Below, piece by piece: positions 7,479 to 15,108 of a stretch of 25,560 nt of DNA. Source of the DNA: Bacillota bacterium. Lineage in GTDB: Bacteria > Bacillota > Bacilli > Bacillales_B > DSM-18226. Position numbers and translations under genes: made by a program. The notes under the pieces were generated by a model that was not told the DNA's origin, did not search any database, and saw only the letters and a program-made list of their open reading frames with translations. Each line of letters begins with the position of its first letter. Position 1 is the stretch's first letter. The stretch covers positions 1-25,560 of the forward strand of contig JAUZQA010000006.1 of NCBI GenBank assembly GCA_030705665.1, read 5' to 3'.

Positions 7479-8189
7479 TTATTGTTGGTGAAGTCCACAT
7501 TCTGTTTTGTTGTGACCTGTCCATCGGCCAGCGCGGGAATCATTTAATTCTGAAATCGGGCTCGTGCAGGGAGCACACCCAATACTTGGATAGCCATTAT
7601 CGTGCAATGGATTATATGGCAGATTGTTTAGTTGAATGTAAGTCATAATTTCGTCCCAGGTCCAGTGTATAAGGGGGCAAATTTTTACTTTGTGGAATTT
7701 TTCATCTTTGTTTATATATTGAATTTTTGATCGTAAAGGAGACTGCTCTCGTCTCAATCCGGAGATCCATGCTTTTACATCACTTAATGCTTCTTTCATG
7801 GGAACAATTTTTCGCATATGGCAGCAGAGATTAGGATTATGCTTCCAGAGGTCTTCACCATACCATTTCGTTTGCTCTTCCAATGATATTCTGGATTTTA
7901 CCATTTTAATTTGCAAAGAGGGATAACGTTCCTTTATCTGATCTATTACGTCATAGGTTTCTTGAAAATGTAGTCCAGTATCTAAAAAAATGATGGCTGC
8001 GTCTCTTTTCACCTTATGAATAAGATCAATTAGGACAATCCCCTCTGCCCCAAAGCTGCAAGAATACACAATTTCATCTCCATATTCTTGAAAAGCCCAT
8101 TTTAAGATATCTAAAAAATCTGGTTTCCCATTTAAAACAGCCTGAAGCTTTTGTCTATCCCAATTTTCATATGTTAACATTTCAGCCAA
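7479..8189 (-). CDS. cysH: Phosphoadenylyl-/adenylyl-sulfate reductase (thioredoxin-dependent, Fe-S type)
   Basis: The enzyme reduces APS or PAPS to sulfite. The 236-residue protein has the PP-loop motif SCSFGAEG at 43-50, the cysteine pair C122-C123 and C205xxC208, which bind the [4Fe-4S] cluster, and the catalytic ECGLH motif at the C-terminus (C231). The cluster cysteines place it in the group that can use APS, as known for B. subtilis CysH. The start is TTG at 8189 because AAGGGGGG lies seven bases ahead; the next ATG is too far. It begins 17 bases after the phosphatase gene. No sulfite reductase gene is nearby, so the sulfite made probably goes to ComA. It corresponds to YitB. Confidence 0.95.
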   Translation of the reverse strand: MAEMLTYENWDRQKLQAVLNGKPDFLDILKWAFQEYGDEIVYSCSFGAEGIVLIDLIHKVKRDAAIIFLDTGLHFQETYDVIDQIKERYPSLQIKMVKSRISLEEQTKWYGEDLWKHNPNLCCHMRKIVPMKEALSDVKAWISGLRREQSPLRSKIQYINKDEKFHKVKICPLIHWTWDEIMTYIQLNNLPYNPLHDNGYPSIGCAPCTSPISELNDSRAGRWTGHNKTECGLHQQ

Positions 8190-8206
8190 TTGAATTCCCC
8201 CCTTAT

Positions 8207-8755
8207 TTATGTCCTTTTAGATGCTGCTTTTACTACCAATGTAATACATTCATTGTTTTTTACTGGTATATCATTCATATGATTGATATCACCATATCTG
8301 TTGTAGGAGAGCATGGCCCTAATCCATGAACCATGTCCAAATACCAAGATATTATCTTGTTTCTGAAATTTTTCTAAAAAAAGGACAATTCTTTCCTCTA
8401 GGTTCTGTAAGCTCTCACCTAACACCAGCTCCCTCGGATTTCGCAGCCACTCATTTCCATACTTTTCGATTAACCTTTTTTTTGGTACTCCTTCAAAAGG
8501 TCCAAAATCCAATTCATTTAATAATTCTTCCTGCAGTGCGTTGTATCCATAAAGATTGGCTGTTTGCTGCGTCCTTTTTAGCGAACTTGCTAATACTAAA
8601 TCAAAAGGGGAAAGTCTCTCTAAATACTTTTTGTTTCTTACTATTTCACTTTTCATTTCATCTGTTGGGGGAGAAATATCAATATCCCTTCTACCCTGAA
8701 GCCATGATTTTTTATTCCATTCAGTTGGTAGATGTCGGATTAAGGTAATTCGCAT
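8207..8755 (-). CDS. Histidine phosphatase superfamily protein, candidate 2-phosphosulfolactate phosphatase
   Basis: The 182-residue protein belongs to the phosphoglycerate-mutase-like superfamily. It shows the N-terminal RH motif (IRHLPTEW, His8, with Leu in place of the usual Gly of RHG), the SSLKRTQQTA motif (Arg61), an acidic ELDFGPFEG segment at 81-89 and the second histidine in FGHGSW (His141). It therefore keeps all residues of a working phosphatase. The gene overlaps comA by 35 bases, with its GGAGG inside comA, so the two are coupled. In B. subtilis this position is held by the unrelated phosphatase ComB (YitC). I infer that this protein removes the phosphate from 2-phosphosulfolactate; it could also act on another phosphoester. 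Confidence 0.85.
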   Translation of the reverse strand: MRITLIRHLPTEWNKKSWLQGRRDIDISPPTDEMKSEIVRNKKYLERLSPFDLVLASSLKRTQQTANLYGYNALQEELLNELDFGPFEGVPKKRLIEKYGNEWLRNPRELVLGESLQNLEERIVLFLEKFQKQDNILVFGHGSWIRAMLSYNRYGDINHMNDIPVKNNECITLVVKAASKRT

Positions 8756-9506
8756 TCTCGTCCTCCATAAAAAATGTTTCGCTTCTTAACCCACAGCGTT
8801 GTGCTTCTAAGACCAAAACATCGTGTAACTTTACGTTCCCCAGATTTACATTCGCGCCAACTTCATTAATAAAATGCATTTGTTGTTTTGCCGTTGGTGC
8901 CTCAAAAATTATTTTTTGACAATCAATTGAAGATGTTAATTCACGGATAAACCCATGTTTAACTGCACCGTTTCTCTCATATATACCAGATGTACCAGAA
9001 TCTCTGCCTTCTGTAATCACATAATCGCAGCCTGCTTCTAATAAAATCATGATTTCTTCTTTCCATTCAGATATAGGCATATCTTTGTTATGGTCTTTAG
9101 ATCCAACCTCTGCTATCACATGAAAATCCTTTTTTAATTGTGTTATAAGATAGAGGCGTTCTGAAAGTGGAATATCTAACGTACCATTTGAAATTTCAAT
9201 CCATTCAATACCTAATTCTTGTAATAGTTGAAGATATTCGGGTATTTTATTTTGATAAAAACATTTTTCAAAAAAAGTTCCTCCACAGTATGGTTTTATT
9301 TCCTTTTCCTTATATAGTTGAATTTTTTCTTTTAAATTTGGTGTCACATATGCAGATCCAATCCCTATTTTTGCTATGTCAATAATATGGCAGTAGTCAG
9401 TTAAAATATGTTTAAGTTCTCCCAAAGGGGTTCCAAAATCAATTACCGAGGTTAAACCATTGGTTCTAGGTTTTGAAGTCCTATCTGGAATTTTTAAAAA
9501 ATCCAT
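8721..9506 (-). CDS. comA: Phosphosulfolactate synthase (ComA/YitD family)
   Basis: The enzyme adds sulfite to phosphoenolpyruvate to give (2R)-phospho-3-sulfolactate. It was defined in methanogen coenzyme M synthesis and is also present in Bacillus as YitD. The 261-residue protein shows the family's conserved stretches in a TIM-barrel frame: DIAKIGIGSA (43-52), GGTFFE (75-80), AEVGSKD (131-137), ITEGRDSGTSGIYE (164-177) and FEAPTAKQQ. It starts with an ATG after AGGAGGCGG and is the first gene of the five-gene operon, divergent from an MFS gene. The downstream genes supply sulfite from sulfate. Coenzyme M genes beyond this step are absent, so sulfolactate is the likely end product. Confidence 0.93.
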   Translation of the reverse strand: MDFLKIPDRTSKPRTNGLTSVIDFGTPLGELKHILTDYCHIIDIAKIGIGSAYVTPNLKEKIQLYKEKEIKPYCGGTFFEKCFYQNKIPEYLQLLQELGIEWIEISNGTLDIPLSERLYLITQLKKDFHVIAEVGSKDHNKDMPISEWKEEIMILLEAGCDYVITEGRDSGTSGIYERNGAVKHGFIRELTSSIDCQKIIFEAPTAKQQMHFINEVGANVNLGNVKLHDVLVLEAQRCGLRSETFFMEDENANYLNPTSTN

Positions 9507-9535
9507 AGAGAAACCGCCTCCTCTTTTTTCTAGGA

Positions 9536-9564
9536 TAGATTATTCAAAATTTGGGTGAACGTGT
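9536..9564 (-). promoter_or_regulatory. Weak sigma-K-like promoter candidate for the comA operon
   Basis: Minus strand: ACAC (9564-9561), 16-base spacer, AATAATCTA (9544-9536), compared with the sigma-K pattern AC - 16 - CATAnnnTA; the first base of the -10 is off. I see no good sigma-A promoter in the 164-bp gap. The call is tentative. Confidence 0.2.
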
Positions 9565-9670
9565 AATGAATATGCTTTTACCAGATAAATTAGGCTTTTG
9601 TCTTGTATAAACACTCCCTATCCATCAAACAATAGGAAAAGCTAATTCACACAGTTAGGGGTGTAAATCA

Positions 9671-10915
9671 TTGCCAAAGCAAAAGCATAAAGGCATGACA
9701 ATTTTCGCCATCAGTTCAATCCCCATGATTCTCGTATTGGGAAACTCAATGTTAATCCCAGTTCTACCTAAAATGAAAACAGAGCTGAATGTTTCGCAAT
9801 TTAAGGTAAGTTTAGTGATTACTGTATTCTCAGTTGCAGCTGCAATTAGCATACCAATCCTGGGCTATCTATCGGACCGATTTTCACGTAAAGCTGTCAT
9901 TATTCCTTCCTTGATCATATATGGAAGTGGCGGATTATTAGCTGGAGCTGCAGCCGAATGGTTTTCAAATGAATATATGTGGATTCTCTCGGGCAGGGTC
10001 TTACAAGGAATGGGTGCGGCTGGAACAGCGCCCATTGCGATGGCATTAACAGGGGATTTATTTAAGGGTGCAGAACAAAGCAAGGTTCTTGGACTGGTTG
10101 AAGCCTCAAATGGCTTTGGAAAGGTAATAAGTCCTATCCTTGGTTCATTGCTCGCAATCCTTTTCTGGTATGCTGCTTTTTTTGCTTTTCCCGTTTTCTG
10201 CCTCGTATCAATCATTTTAACGATTATTTTTGTAAAAGAAAAAAAAGCAGAAAAAGAACCGCCACCACTTGGAAAATATGTAAAAGGTCTAGTTTCTGTT
10301 TTTAAAAGTGAAGGTCGCTGGCTTTTTGCAGCATACCTTACAGGTGCAACCTGTTTATTTACCCTATTTGGTATTTTATTTTATATTTCCGACATACTCG
10401 AAAAATCACATCATATCGACGGAGTCTTAAAAGGAGCCATACTTGCAATTCCACTTTTGTTTATGACCACCACTTCCTATATAACGGGAAGCAAAATTGG
10501 CAAAAAAATGTCACGAATGAAAGCCTTAATAGTTCTGGGTTGTCTCTTGATGACGGCTTCATTTGCATGTTTGGTTTTTTTCAGCAAATTAGTGCCATTT
10601 TTCGCTGTACTGGTTGTCAGCAGCATCGGAACAGGTCTTGTGCTTCCGTGTATTAACAGTTTCATAACTGGATCAGTTCCGACAGACCGCCGCGGATTTG
10701 TAACATCCTTATATGGATCCGTTAGGTTTTTAGGCGTAGCAATAGGGCCGCCAGTGTATAGTGCATTAATGGCATGGTCCAGGACAGGAATGTTTTTGGC
10801 AACTGCAGGATTAACCTTTTTTGCGGGATTACTTTGTATGATCCTGATACATGTACCTAAAAAAGAACCCTCTAAAAATAGTGATACATTGTTCGAAAAA
10901 TTGCAATTTACTTAA
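9671..10915 (+). CDS. MFS transporter, YitG-like
   Basis: The 414-residue, about 12-segment transporter of the drug:H+ antiporter type has the loop motif [10 protein letters not shown] near 65 and [19 protein letters not shown] near 108-126 (motif C region). The start is TTG at 9671, seven bases after AGGGGTG; no better ATG exists. It is divergent from comA with a 164-bp shared control region, and a small unknown gene follows 35 bases later. B. subtilis has an MFS gene, yitG, in the yitA-G sulfolactate cluster, so export of sulfolactate or a related acid is an attractive inference. A general multidrug role is the alternative. Confidence 0.88.
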   Translation: MPKQKHKGMTIFAISSIPMILVLGNSMLIPVLPKMKTELNVSQFKVSLVITVFSVAAAISIPILGYLSDRFSRKAVIIPSLIIYGSGGLLAGAAAEWFSNEYMWILSGRVLQGMGAAGTAPIAMALTGDLFKGAEQSKVLGLVEASNGFGKVISPILGSLLAILFWYAAFFAFPVFCLVSIILTIIFVKEKKAEKEPPPLGKYVKGLVSVFKSEGRWLFAAYLTGATCLFTLFGILFYISDILEKSHHIDGVLKGAILAIPLLFMTTTSYITGSKIGKKMSRMKALIVLGCLLMTASFACLVFFSKLVPFFAVLVVSSIGTGLVLPCINSFITGSVPTDRRGFVTSLYGSVRFLGVAIGPPVYSALMAWSRTGMFLATAGLTFFAGLLCMILIHVPKKEPSKNSDTLFEKLQFT

Positions 10916-10950
10916 TAGCTGGCGTTAGAAATTTAAAGGAGATGACATCA

Positions 10951-11232
10951 TTGCAGATCTACTTTTCACCAGAAGTAATAACACCAGAGTATCAAGTGTT
11001 AAATGTAGTCGATTCGACCAACAAGGGAGTAGGAAATATTGCTTTTTTGTTTGCTGAAAAAAAACTTTATGTATATGGAATCTTAGAGGAAGAAGATGTA
11101 GGTGCCGACTTTCGCGATTTAGTCACCCCTTACATAAAAGGATTAGCAAAAGCAAAGCCTGGCTTAGATATTTTTTCATGTTTGTATGTTGGCTGTAAAA
11201 AAATAGAATTAAATGACAAAGAGCAAAAATAG
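10951..11232 (+). CDS. Small protein of unknown function after the MFS gene (93 aa)
   Basis: I choose the TTG at 10951: AAAGGAG (10935-10941) directly abuts an ATG at 10942, which is too close, but lies nine bases from the TTG. The protein begins MQIYFSPEVITPEYQ and reads as a mixed alpha/beta domain, with strands around IAFLFAEKKLYVYGI and a C-terminal FSCLYVGCKKIEL. There is no membrane segment. It follows the MFS gene closely and ends in a strong terminator, so the two form an operon. I do not recognise the family. Confidence 0.75.
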   Translation: MQIYFSPEVITPEYQVLNVVDSTNKGVGNIAFLFAEKKLYVYGILEEEDVGADFRDLVTPYIKGLAKAKPGLDIFSCLYVGCKKIELNDKEQK

Positions 11233-11242
11233 ATTCTAAAAT

Positions 11243-11266
11243 AACCCAGCCTTTTGGCTGGGTTTT
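11243..11266 (+). terminator. Intrinsic terminator
   Basis: The 9-bp stem AACCCAGCC (11243-11251) with GGCTGGGTT (11256-11264) has a TTTT loop and a short U-run, 10 bases after the stop of the small gene. Confidence 0.85.
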
Positions 11267-11363
11267 AATTTATAAAAATTTCATGTAACAAGGCATTTGT
11301 CTACATCATAAATTGACATATAGGTTTTTAGATTGATGAAGGCAAGTCGGGAGTGTGTACCTA

Positions 11364-12128
11364 ATGAGTTTAGGGATCATTGTAATGGGATTTCTGGTTG
11401 GTTCTTTAGTCGGGCTAACAGGTGTTGGCGGCGCAGCCCTGTTAACACCTGTTCTAATATTATTAGGGATTCATCCCTCTATTGCAGTTGGGACAGATCT
11501 TGCGTATAATTCGATTACAAAATTTTTTGGTTCGCTGCAGCATTGGCGGCAAAAGACGATTCATTTAAAGTTAGTGAAGTATCTGGCCATTGGCAGCATT
11601 CCTAGTGCTATTCTCGCCGTAGGAGTTCTCCATCTTTTTGATTCCTTTTTCCATAACCAAGAATTGGTGATCAAACACGCATTAGGCTATGTCTTAATCT
11701 TAGTGGCTTTTGCAACGCTTGCAAAGACTTTCCTAAGGAATAGATTTGAATGGAATCAAATTCAAATGAAGCCCTTGTATGAAAAACGGGGTTTAACAAT
11801 TGCGATTGGAGCAACGGTCGGCTTTATCGTCGGATTGACCTCGATTGGTTCTGGGTCACTCTTTGCTCTGGCAATGCTGTATTTATATAAAATGACTCCA
11901 TCCGAACTGGTTGGAACAGATATTGCACATGCTTTTTTATTGGTTACTTCTGCGGGGATTATTCATGCAGGGATTGGTAATGTTAACTATATGCTGGTTT
12001 TGAATCTATTGCTTGGCTCTATACCAGGTGTTGTTTTAGGTAGTACTTTATCCTCCAAGCTCCCAACAAAGCCCCTCCGTGCCCTTCTGGCAATAATGCT
12101 TCTAATCAGTGGGATTAAACTTCTTTAG
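11364..12128 (+). CDS. TauE/SafE family (TSUP) permease
   Basis: The 254-residue membrane protein has two homologous halves, each opening with a glycine-rich signature: GSLVGLTGVGGAALLTPVL near residue 13 and GFIVGLTSIGSGSLFALAM near residue 152, followed by VGTD in both halves. The family exports or imports sulfite, sulfolactate, sulfoacetate, taurine breakdown products and other organosulfur anions. I place the start at the ATG at 11364, ten bases after GGGAG; a GTG three codons earlier overlaps the ribosome binding site. With sulfite and sulfolactate chemistry encoded next door, a sulfonate or sulfite substrate is plausible but not shown. A terminator follows immediately. Confidence 0.9.
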   Translation: MSLGIIVMGFLVGSLVGLTGVGGAALLTPVLILLGIHPSIAVGTDLAYNSITKFFGSLQHWRQKTIHLKLVKYLAIGSIPSAILAVGVLHLFDSFFHNQELVIKHALGYVLILVAFATLAKTFLRNRFEWNQIQMKPLYEKRGLTIAIGATVGFIVGLTSIGSGSLFALAMLYLYKMTPSELVGTDIAHAFLLVTSAGIIHAGIGNVNYMLVLNLLLGSIPGVVLGSTLSSKLPTKPLRALLAIMLLISGIKLL

Positions 12129-12133
12129 TTGAC

Positions 12134-12161
12134 GGCCGTTCTTTATGAAGCGGCCTTTTTT
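12134..12161 (+). terminator. Intrinsic terminator
   Basis: GGCCG (12134-12138) pairs with CGGCC (12151-12155), extended by TTC/GAA across a one-base bulge, followed by TTTTTT. It ends the TSUP transcript. Confidence 0.8.
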
Positions 12162-12248
12162 CCATTTCATGAAATTGTGAAAACTTGTCCTTTTTGATCT
12201 ATCAACAGCATATAGTTTTACAAAGAATATTGACACTTGGGGTGGTCT

Positions 12249-12524
12249 ATGTTTAGCAATATTGAAAAAGTTGTCTTAGCCATGGGCTTATTACGGATAT
12301 TATCGGGAAGTATTGAAATTAGCGCTGCTCTTCTCATGCTAAAATTAAATAGTATTGAAAAAGCACTTCTTGTAAATAGTTCGCTTGTTCTTGTGGGTCC
12401 CATTATCCTCATATTAACAACATCTATCGGCTTAAGCGGTATTGCTGGAGAAATCTCCTACATGAAGATTTTCCTTGTATTTTGCGGGATCGGTTTAATC
12501 CTCTACGCGGTACTTTCAAAGTAA
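12249..12524 (+). CDS. yqhV: YqhV-like (DUF2619) small membrane protein
   Basis: The 91-residue protein has three hydrophobic segments: around VVLAMGLLRILSGSIEISAALLML, VLVGPIILILTTSIGLSGIAG and IFLVFCGIGLILYAVL. The pattern LLRILSGSIEISAALLMLKLNSIEKAL matches my memory of YqhV of B. subtilis, found beside the spoIIIA sporulation operon; here it is away from that locus. The start is the ATG at 12249 after GGGGTGG; a TTG four codons earlier overlaps that site. It is monocistronic between two terminators. Function unknown. Confidence 0.72.
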   Translation: MFSNIEKVVLAMGLLRILSGSIEISAALLMLKLNSIEKALLVNSSLVLVGPIILILTTSIGLSGIAGEISYMKIFLVFCGIGLILYAVLSK

Positions 12525-12527
12525 AAA

Positions 12528-12549
12528 AAGCCAACCAGTTGGTTGGCTT
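12528..12549. terminator. Bidirectional terminator
   Basis: The 9-bp stem AAGCCAACC (12528-12536) with GGTTGGCTT (12541-12549) has a 4-base loop. The minus strand continues with a TTTTT run, the plus strand with AATATTTT. It serves the YqhV-like gene and, 60 bases past its stop, the convergent methionine gamma-lyase gene. Confidence 0.75.
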
Positions 12550-12610
12550 AATATTTTGCAAAGGGACTAATAAACATATTCAGAAATAAATTTAATGGTT
12601 TACTCCAAAT

Positions 12611-13795
12611 TTAGATTTTATTTAACGCCTGTTCCAGATCTGCTTTAACATCTTCCCATGCTTCAAGACCAACAGAAAGTCGCAATAAGGTATCTTCAAT
12701 TCCCATTTTTATACGCTCCTCTCTAGGAATTACAGCATGTGTCATTGAAGCGGGATGCTGGATTAATGTCTCAGGATCCCCAAGACTCACTGCTAATTTG
12801 ATAAGCTCCAATTGATTCATAAAATCTTGAGCAGTTTCCTTTGTTCCTCTAATTGTAAAGGCAATCATTCCTCCAGGTTTCTTCATTTGCTTTTTCATAA
12901 TTGGAAAGCTTGGATGGTGATCGTCTCCTGGATAGTAGATTGTTTGAATTTTAGGATGACTTTTTAAAAATTCATATAATCGCATTGCATTTTCGCAATG
13001 TCGGTCCATTCGAATTGGCAATGTTTTTAAGCCTCTTAATAACAGCCATGCATCGAAGGGGGAAATAACTCCGCCAATGTCCTTTTGGGTAGTTTGAGAC
13101 ATTTTCTTAATGAAATCCTTTTTCCCCACTACTAACCCGGCAATTACATCCCCATGTCCACATATATATTTTGTTGCACTGTGTACAACAACTTCACACC
13201 CTAAGGATATGGGTGTTTGCAAATATGGGGAACAAAAGGTATTGTCAACAACAACAGGAATAGCTTTTTCTCTGGCAATTCTTGCAATCATTTCTAAATC
13301 TACAAGCATCATTGTTGGATTGATGGGAGTTTCGACGTATATACATGAGGTATTAGGGCGGATTTTATTTTTGATTTCTTCCTCTGAATTCAGTTGGGAA
13401 AAACTATATTCAATCCTGTACTTTTCGTTTAATAACCTTAATAAATCAAAGGTACAGCCATATATCCCTTGTGAACAAAGAATATGATCACCTGTTTTCG
13501 TGAGTTCTATGATTGAAGCAGAAATGGCTGCCATTCCCGAGGAGAATGCTAAAGCTGCCTCACCATTTTCTAATGCTGCAATTTTATCCTCAAGTATTTT
13601 TACAGTTGGATTCCCTAAGCGGGAATAAACAAATCCTTCTTCAGTACCCGCAAATCGTTTTTCACCTTGTTCAGCGGTATCAAAAATAAAAGTAGATGTC
13701 TGATACAAAGGAGGAACCAAGCTTCCTTGATGTTCCTGTGAAAAATACCTTCCATGAATGACCTCTGTTTCAAAGCTAAACTTCTTTCCATTCAT
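12611..13795 (-). CDS. mgl: Methionine gamma-lyase (Cys/Met metabolism PLP enzyme)
   Basis: The enzyme splits L-methionine into methanethiol, 2-oxobutyrate and ammonia. The 394-residue protein has the family fold: YSRLGNPT at 57-64, SSGMAAI at 85-91, the PLP aspartate in VVVDNTF (184) and the Schiff-base lysine in HSATKY (Lys209). The segment IYGCTFDLL puts a cysteine at 114, matching the active-site Cys116 of P. putida methionine gamma-lyase and distinguishing it from cystathionine gamma-lyase and gamma-synthase. QKDIGG near 237 also fits this subgroup. The start follows GAGGGGG. It stands alone between terminators. No S-box or T-box leader is visible in the 184-bp upstream gap. Activity on homocysteine or cysteine cannot be excluded. 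Confidence 0.87.
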   Translation of the reverse strand: MNGKKFSFETEVIHGRYFSQEHQGSLVPPLYQTSTFIFDTAEQGEKRFAGTEEGFVYSRLGNPTVKILEDKIAALENGEAALAFSSGMAAISASIIELTKTGDHILCSQGIYGCTFDLLRLLNEKYRIEYSFSQLNSEEEIKNKIRPNTSCIYVETPINPTMMLVDLEMIARIAREKAIPVVVDNTFCSPYLQTPISLGCEVVVHSATKYICGHGDVIAGLVVGKKDFIKKMSQTTQKDIGGVISPFDAWLLLRGLKTLPIRMDRHCENAMRLYEFLKSHPKIQTIYYPGDDHHPSFPIMKKQMKKPGGMIAFTIRGTKETAQDFMNQLELIKLAVSLGDPETLIQHPASMTHAVIPREERIKMGIEDTLLRLSVGLEAWEDVKADLEQALNKI

Positions 13796-13979
13796 TTGGG
13801 AGCCCCCTCATCATGTAACCATCTTTTTTTAGTTCCCTTTATTTATCATATGTGCTGATTTTTAGATGGTTTAAGGCTTTTTCGGTAAGCCCAAATTTCT
13901 TTTGCTTAGTGAATTTTTAATAAATGAAGGAAAATAACAAATAATAAACTTAGTTTTTAAAATCATTGGGGGTGCTTGT

Positions 13980-14303
13980 TTGTCTATATATGTTTACCAG
14001 ACATTTGTTATTAAACAAAGTAAATTTAAAGAGGGAATTGAAAATTTAAAGGAGATTCAAAAGTTTAGAAATGAACAATACGAACACACTGTTGAGATTT
14101 TGTCACCGATTACAGGTGCTGATCACACCTATGGTTTGTTGTCAAAATACGAAGGTTTGGCGGAAATGGAACTACAAGATAAAAAAATGTTTGATGACGA
14201 AAATTACTTAAAAATCATCGGCGACTTTTTTCTTAAACATATCGCAGAAGGAAGTATGAATACCCAAATATTCAGATCGCTGCATGAAATTAAAAATTCC
14301 TAG
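13980..14303 (+). CDS. Small protein of unknown function, possibly a dimeric alpha-beta barrel (107 aa)
   Basis: The protein starts at a TTG five bases after GGGGGTG. It opens with a beta strand (YVYQTFVIKQ), then a helix with KFKEGIENLKEIQKFRNEQ, a strand with VEILSPITGADHTYGLLSKYEGL, and a helix to the end. This strand-helix pattern and length recall the NIPSNAP/ABM-type ferredoxin-like barrels, but I cannot assign a named family. There is no membrane segment. The stop codon lies in the left arm of a strong terminator, so it is monocistronic. Confidence 0.72.
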   Translation: MSIYVYQTFVIKQSKFKEGIENLKEIQKFRNEQYEHTVEILSPITGADHTYGLLSKYEGLAEMELQDKKMFDDENYLKIIGDFFLKHIAEGSMNTQIFRSLHEIKNS

Positions 14304-14329
14304 AACACATTGTGTATTCTAGGAATTTT
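14293..14329. terminator. Bidirectional terminator
   Basis: The 13-bp perfect stem AAAATTCCTAGAA (14293-14305) with TTCTAGGAATTTT (14317-14329) includes the stop codon of the plus-strand gene and lies nine bases after the stop of the minus-strand gene. Confidence 0.85.
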
Positions 14330-14338
14330 AATTTGCTT

Positions 14339-14590
14339 TTATTCACATAAAGAAATGTAATCCTCTGCAGCCATTTCACTAATTCGATCAATGATGGATG
14401 GGTCCTGTGCAAAGATATCACTTGATTTTCCATTTAATGCAACTTCGTATTGTCCATTCACACAAATAACAGGTTCGATAGAAAGATTTCCTCCATCGTT
14501 ATATACTGCACTCCCATCCCCAAGTAAAACTGCTTCTGTTTCAAAAAAATCGCCCGAATCCGAATCTAATACCTTTAAATGAATAAACAT
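14339..14590 (-). CDS. Small acidic protein of unknown function (83 aa)
   Basis: The protein begins MFIHLKVLDSDSGDFFET after a GGAGGG ribosome binding site seven bases upstream. It is acidic and soluble, with a probable beta-rich N-terminal half (TEAVLLGDGSAVYNDGG, EPVICVNGQYEVALNG) and a short C-terminal helix. I see no catalytic motif and no family match. It is monocistronic: a shared terminator follows and another terminator precedes its promoter region. Confidence 0.7.
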   Translation of the reverse strand: MFIHLKVLDSDSGDFFETEAVLLGDGSAVYNDGGNLSIEPVICVNGQYEVALNGKSSDIFAQDPSIIDRISEMAAEDYISLCE

Positions 14591-14771
14591 TATATTTCCC
14601 TCCGTCTCTATATTTTGTTAAATCATTCACAAAAAAATGGATGAAATAACATCTCTTTATAAGAATAGATTACCACTTATACCAACTTAGAAATTTGAAA
14701 ATTACGTGAACTATTTAACAACTTTTTGAAGTCTACTAATATTATTCCCATTTCATTTATAAAAAATAAAA

Positions 14772-14803
14772 AGCAGTAGATTTTTTCGAAAAATTCTACT
14801 GCT
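14772..14803 (-). terminator. Intrinsic terminator of the 58-aa gene
   Basis: AGCAGTAGA (14772-14780) pairs with TCTACTGCT (14795-14803), with an inner TTTTT/AAAAA pairing. On the minus strand it is followed by TTTTATTTTTT. It lies 30 bases past the gene ending at 14833. Confidence 0.75.
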
Positions 14804-14832
14804 AAACTATAATAACTACTAGCATATAATAT

Positions 14833-15009
14833 TTAGGAAATGATTCCTTTATCTTTCAAATGTTCATAGGCTGCATCTTTATTTTCATCTTTAATTTGAT
14901 ATTCGAGGATTCCGTCAACGACTTTTGCACAGCGTCCGCCGAATGGCTTAAGTTCTTCCTTAATTACTTTCATTTCAAAAGCGTTTTTAATAGGATAATT
15001 TACCTTCAT
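14833..15009 (-). CDS. Short soluble protein of unknown function (58 aa)
   Basis: The ATG at 15009 follows GGGAGGTG with good spacing, and the frame runs to a TAA at 14835-14833. The protein begins MKVNYPIKNAFEMKVIKEE and ends HLKDKGIIS; it is charged, mixed helix/strand, with one cysteine (GGRCAKVVDG) and no membrane segment. A terminator hairpin follows. The strong ribosome binding site and terminator make it a real gene despite its length. Family unknown. Confidence 0.72.
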   Translation of the reverse strand: MKVNYPIKNAFEMKVIKEELKPFGGRCAKVVDGILEYQIKDENKDAAYEHLKDKGIIS

Positions 15010-15108
15010 CACTGCACCTCCCTTTACAATATAAAGAAGAAACGATACTACTTGCAGTGATAAAAATTACAAATCATTAAAACCCTAAACCATTTTGATG
15101 TAATGGAA

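Noticed and set aside
11313..11341. TTGACA at 11313-11318 as promoter of the TSUP gene
   Set aside because: No acceptable -10 box lies 16-18 bases downstream.
13796..13979. Possible SAM (S-box) or T-box riboswitch ahead of the methionine gamma-lyase gene
   Set aside because: The gap is short and shows neither the conserved S-box core nor a T-box sequence with a terminator hairpin.
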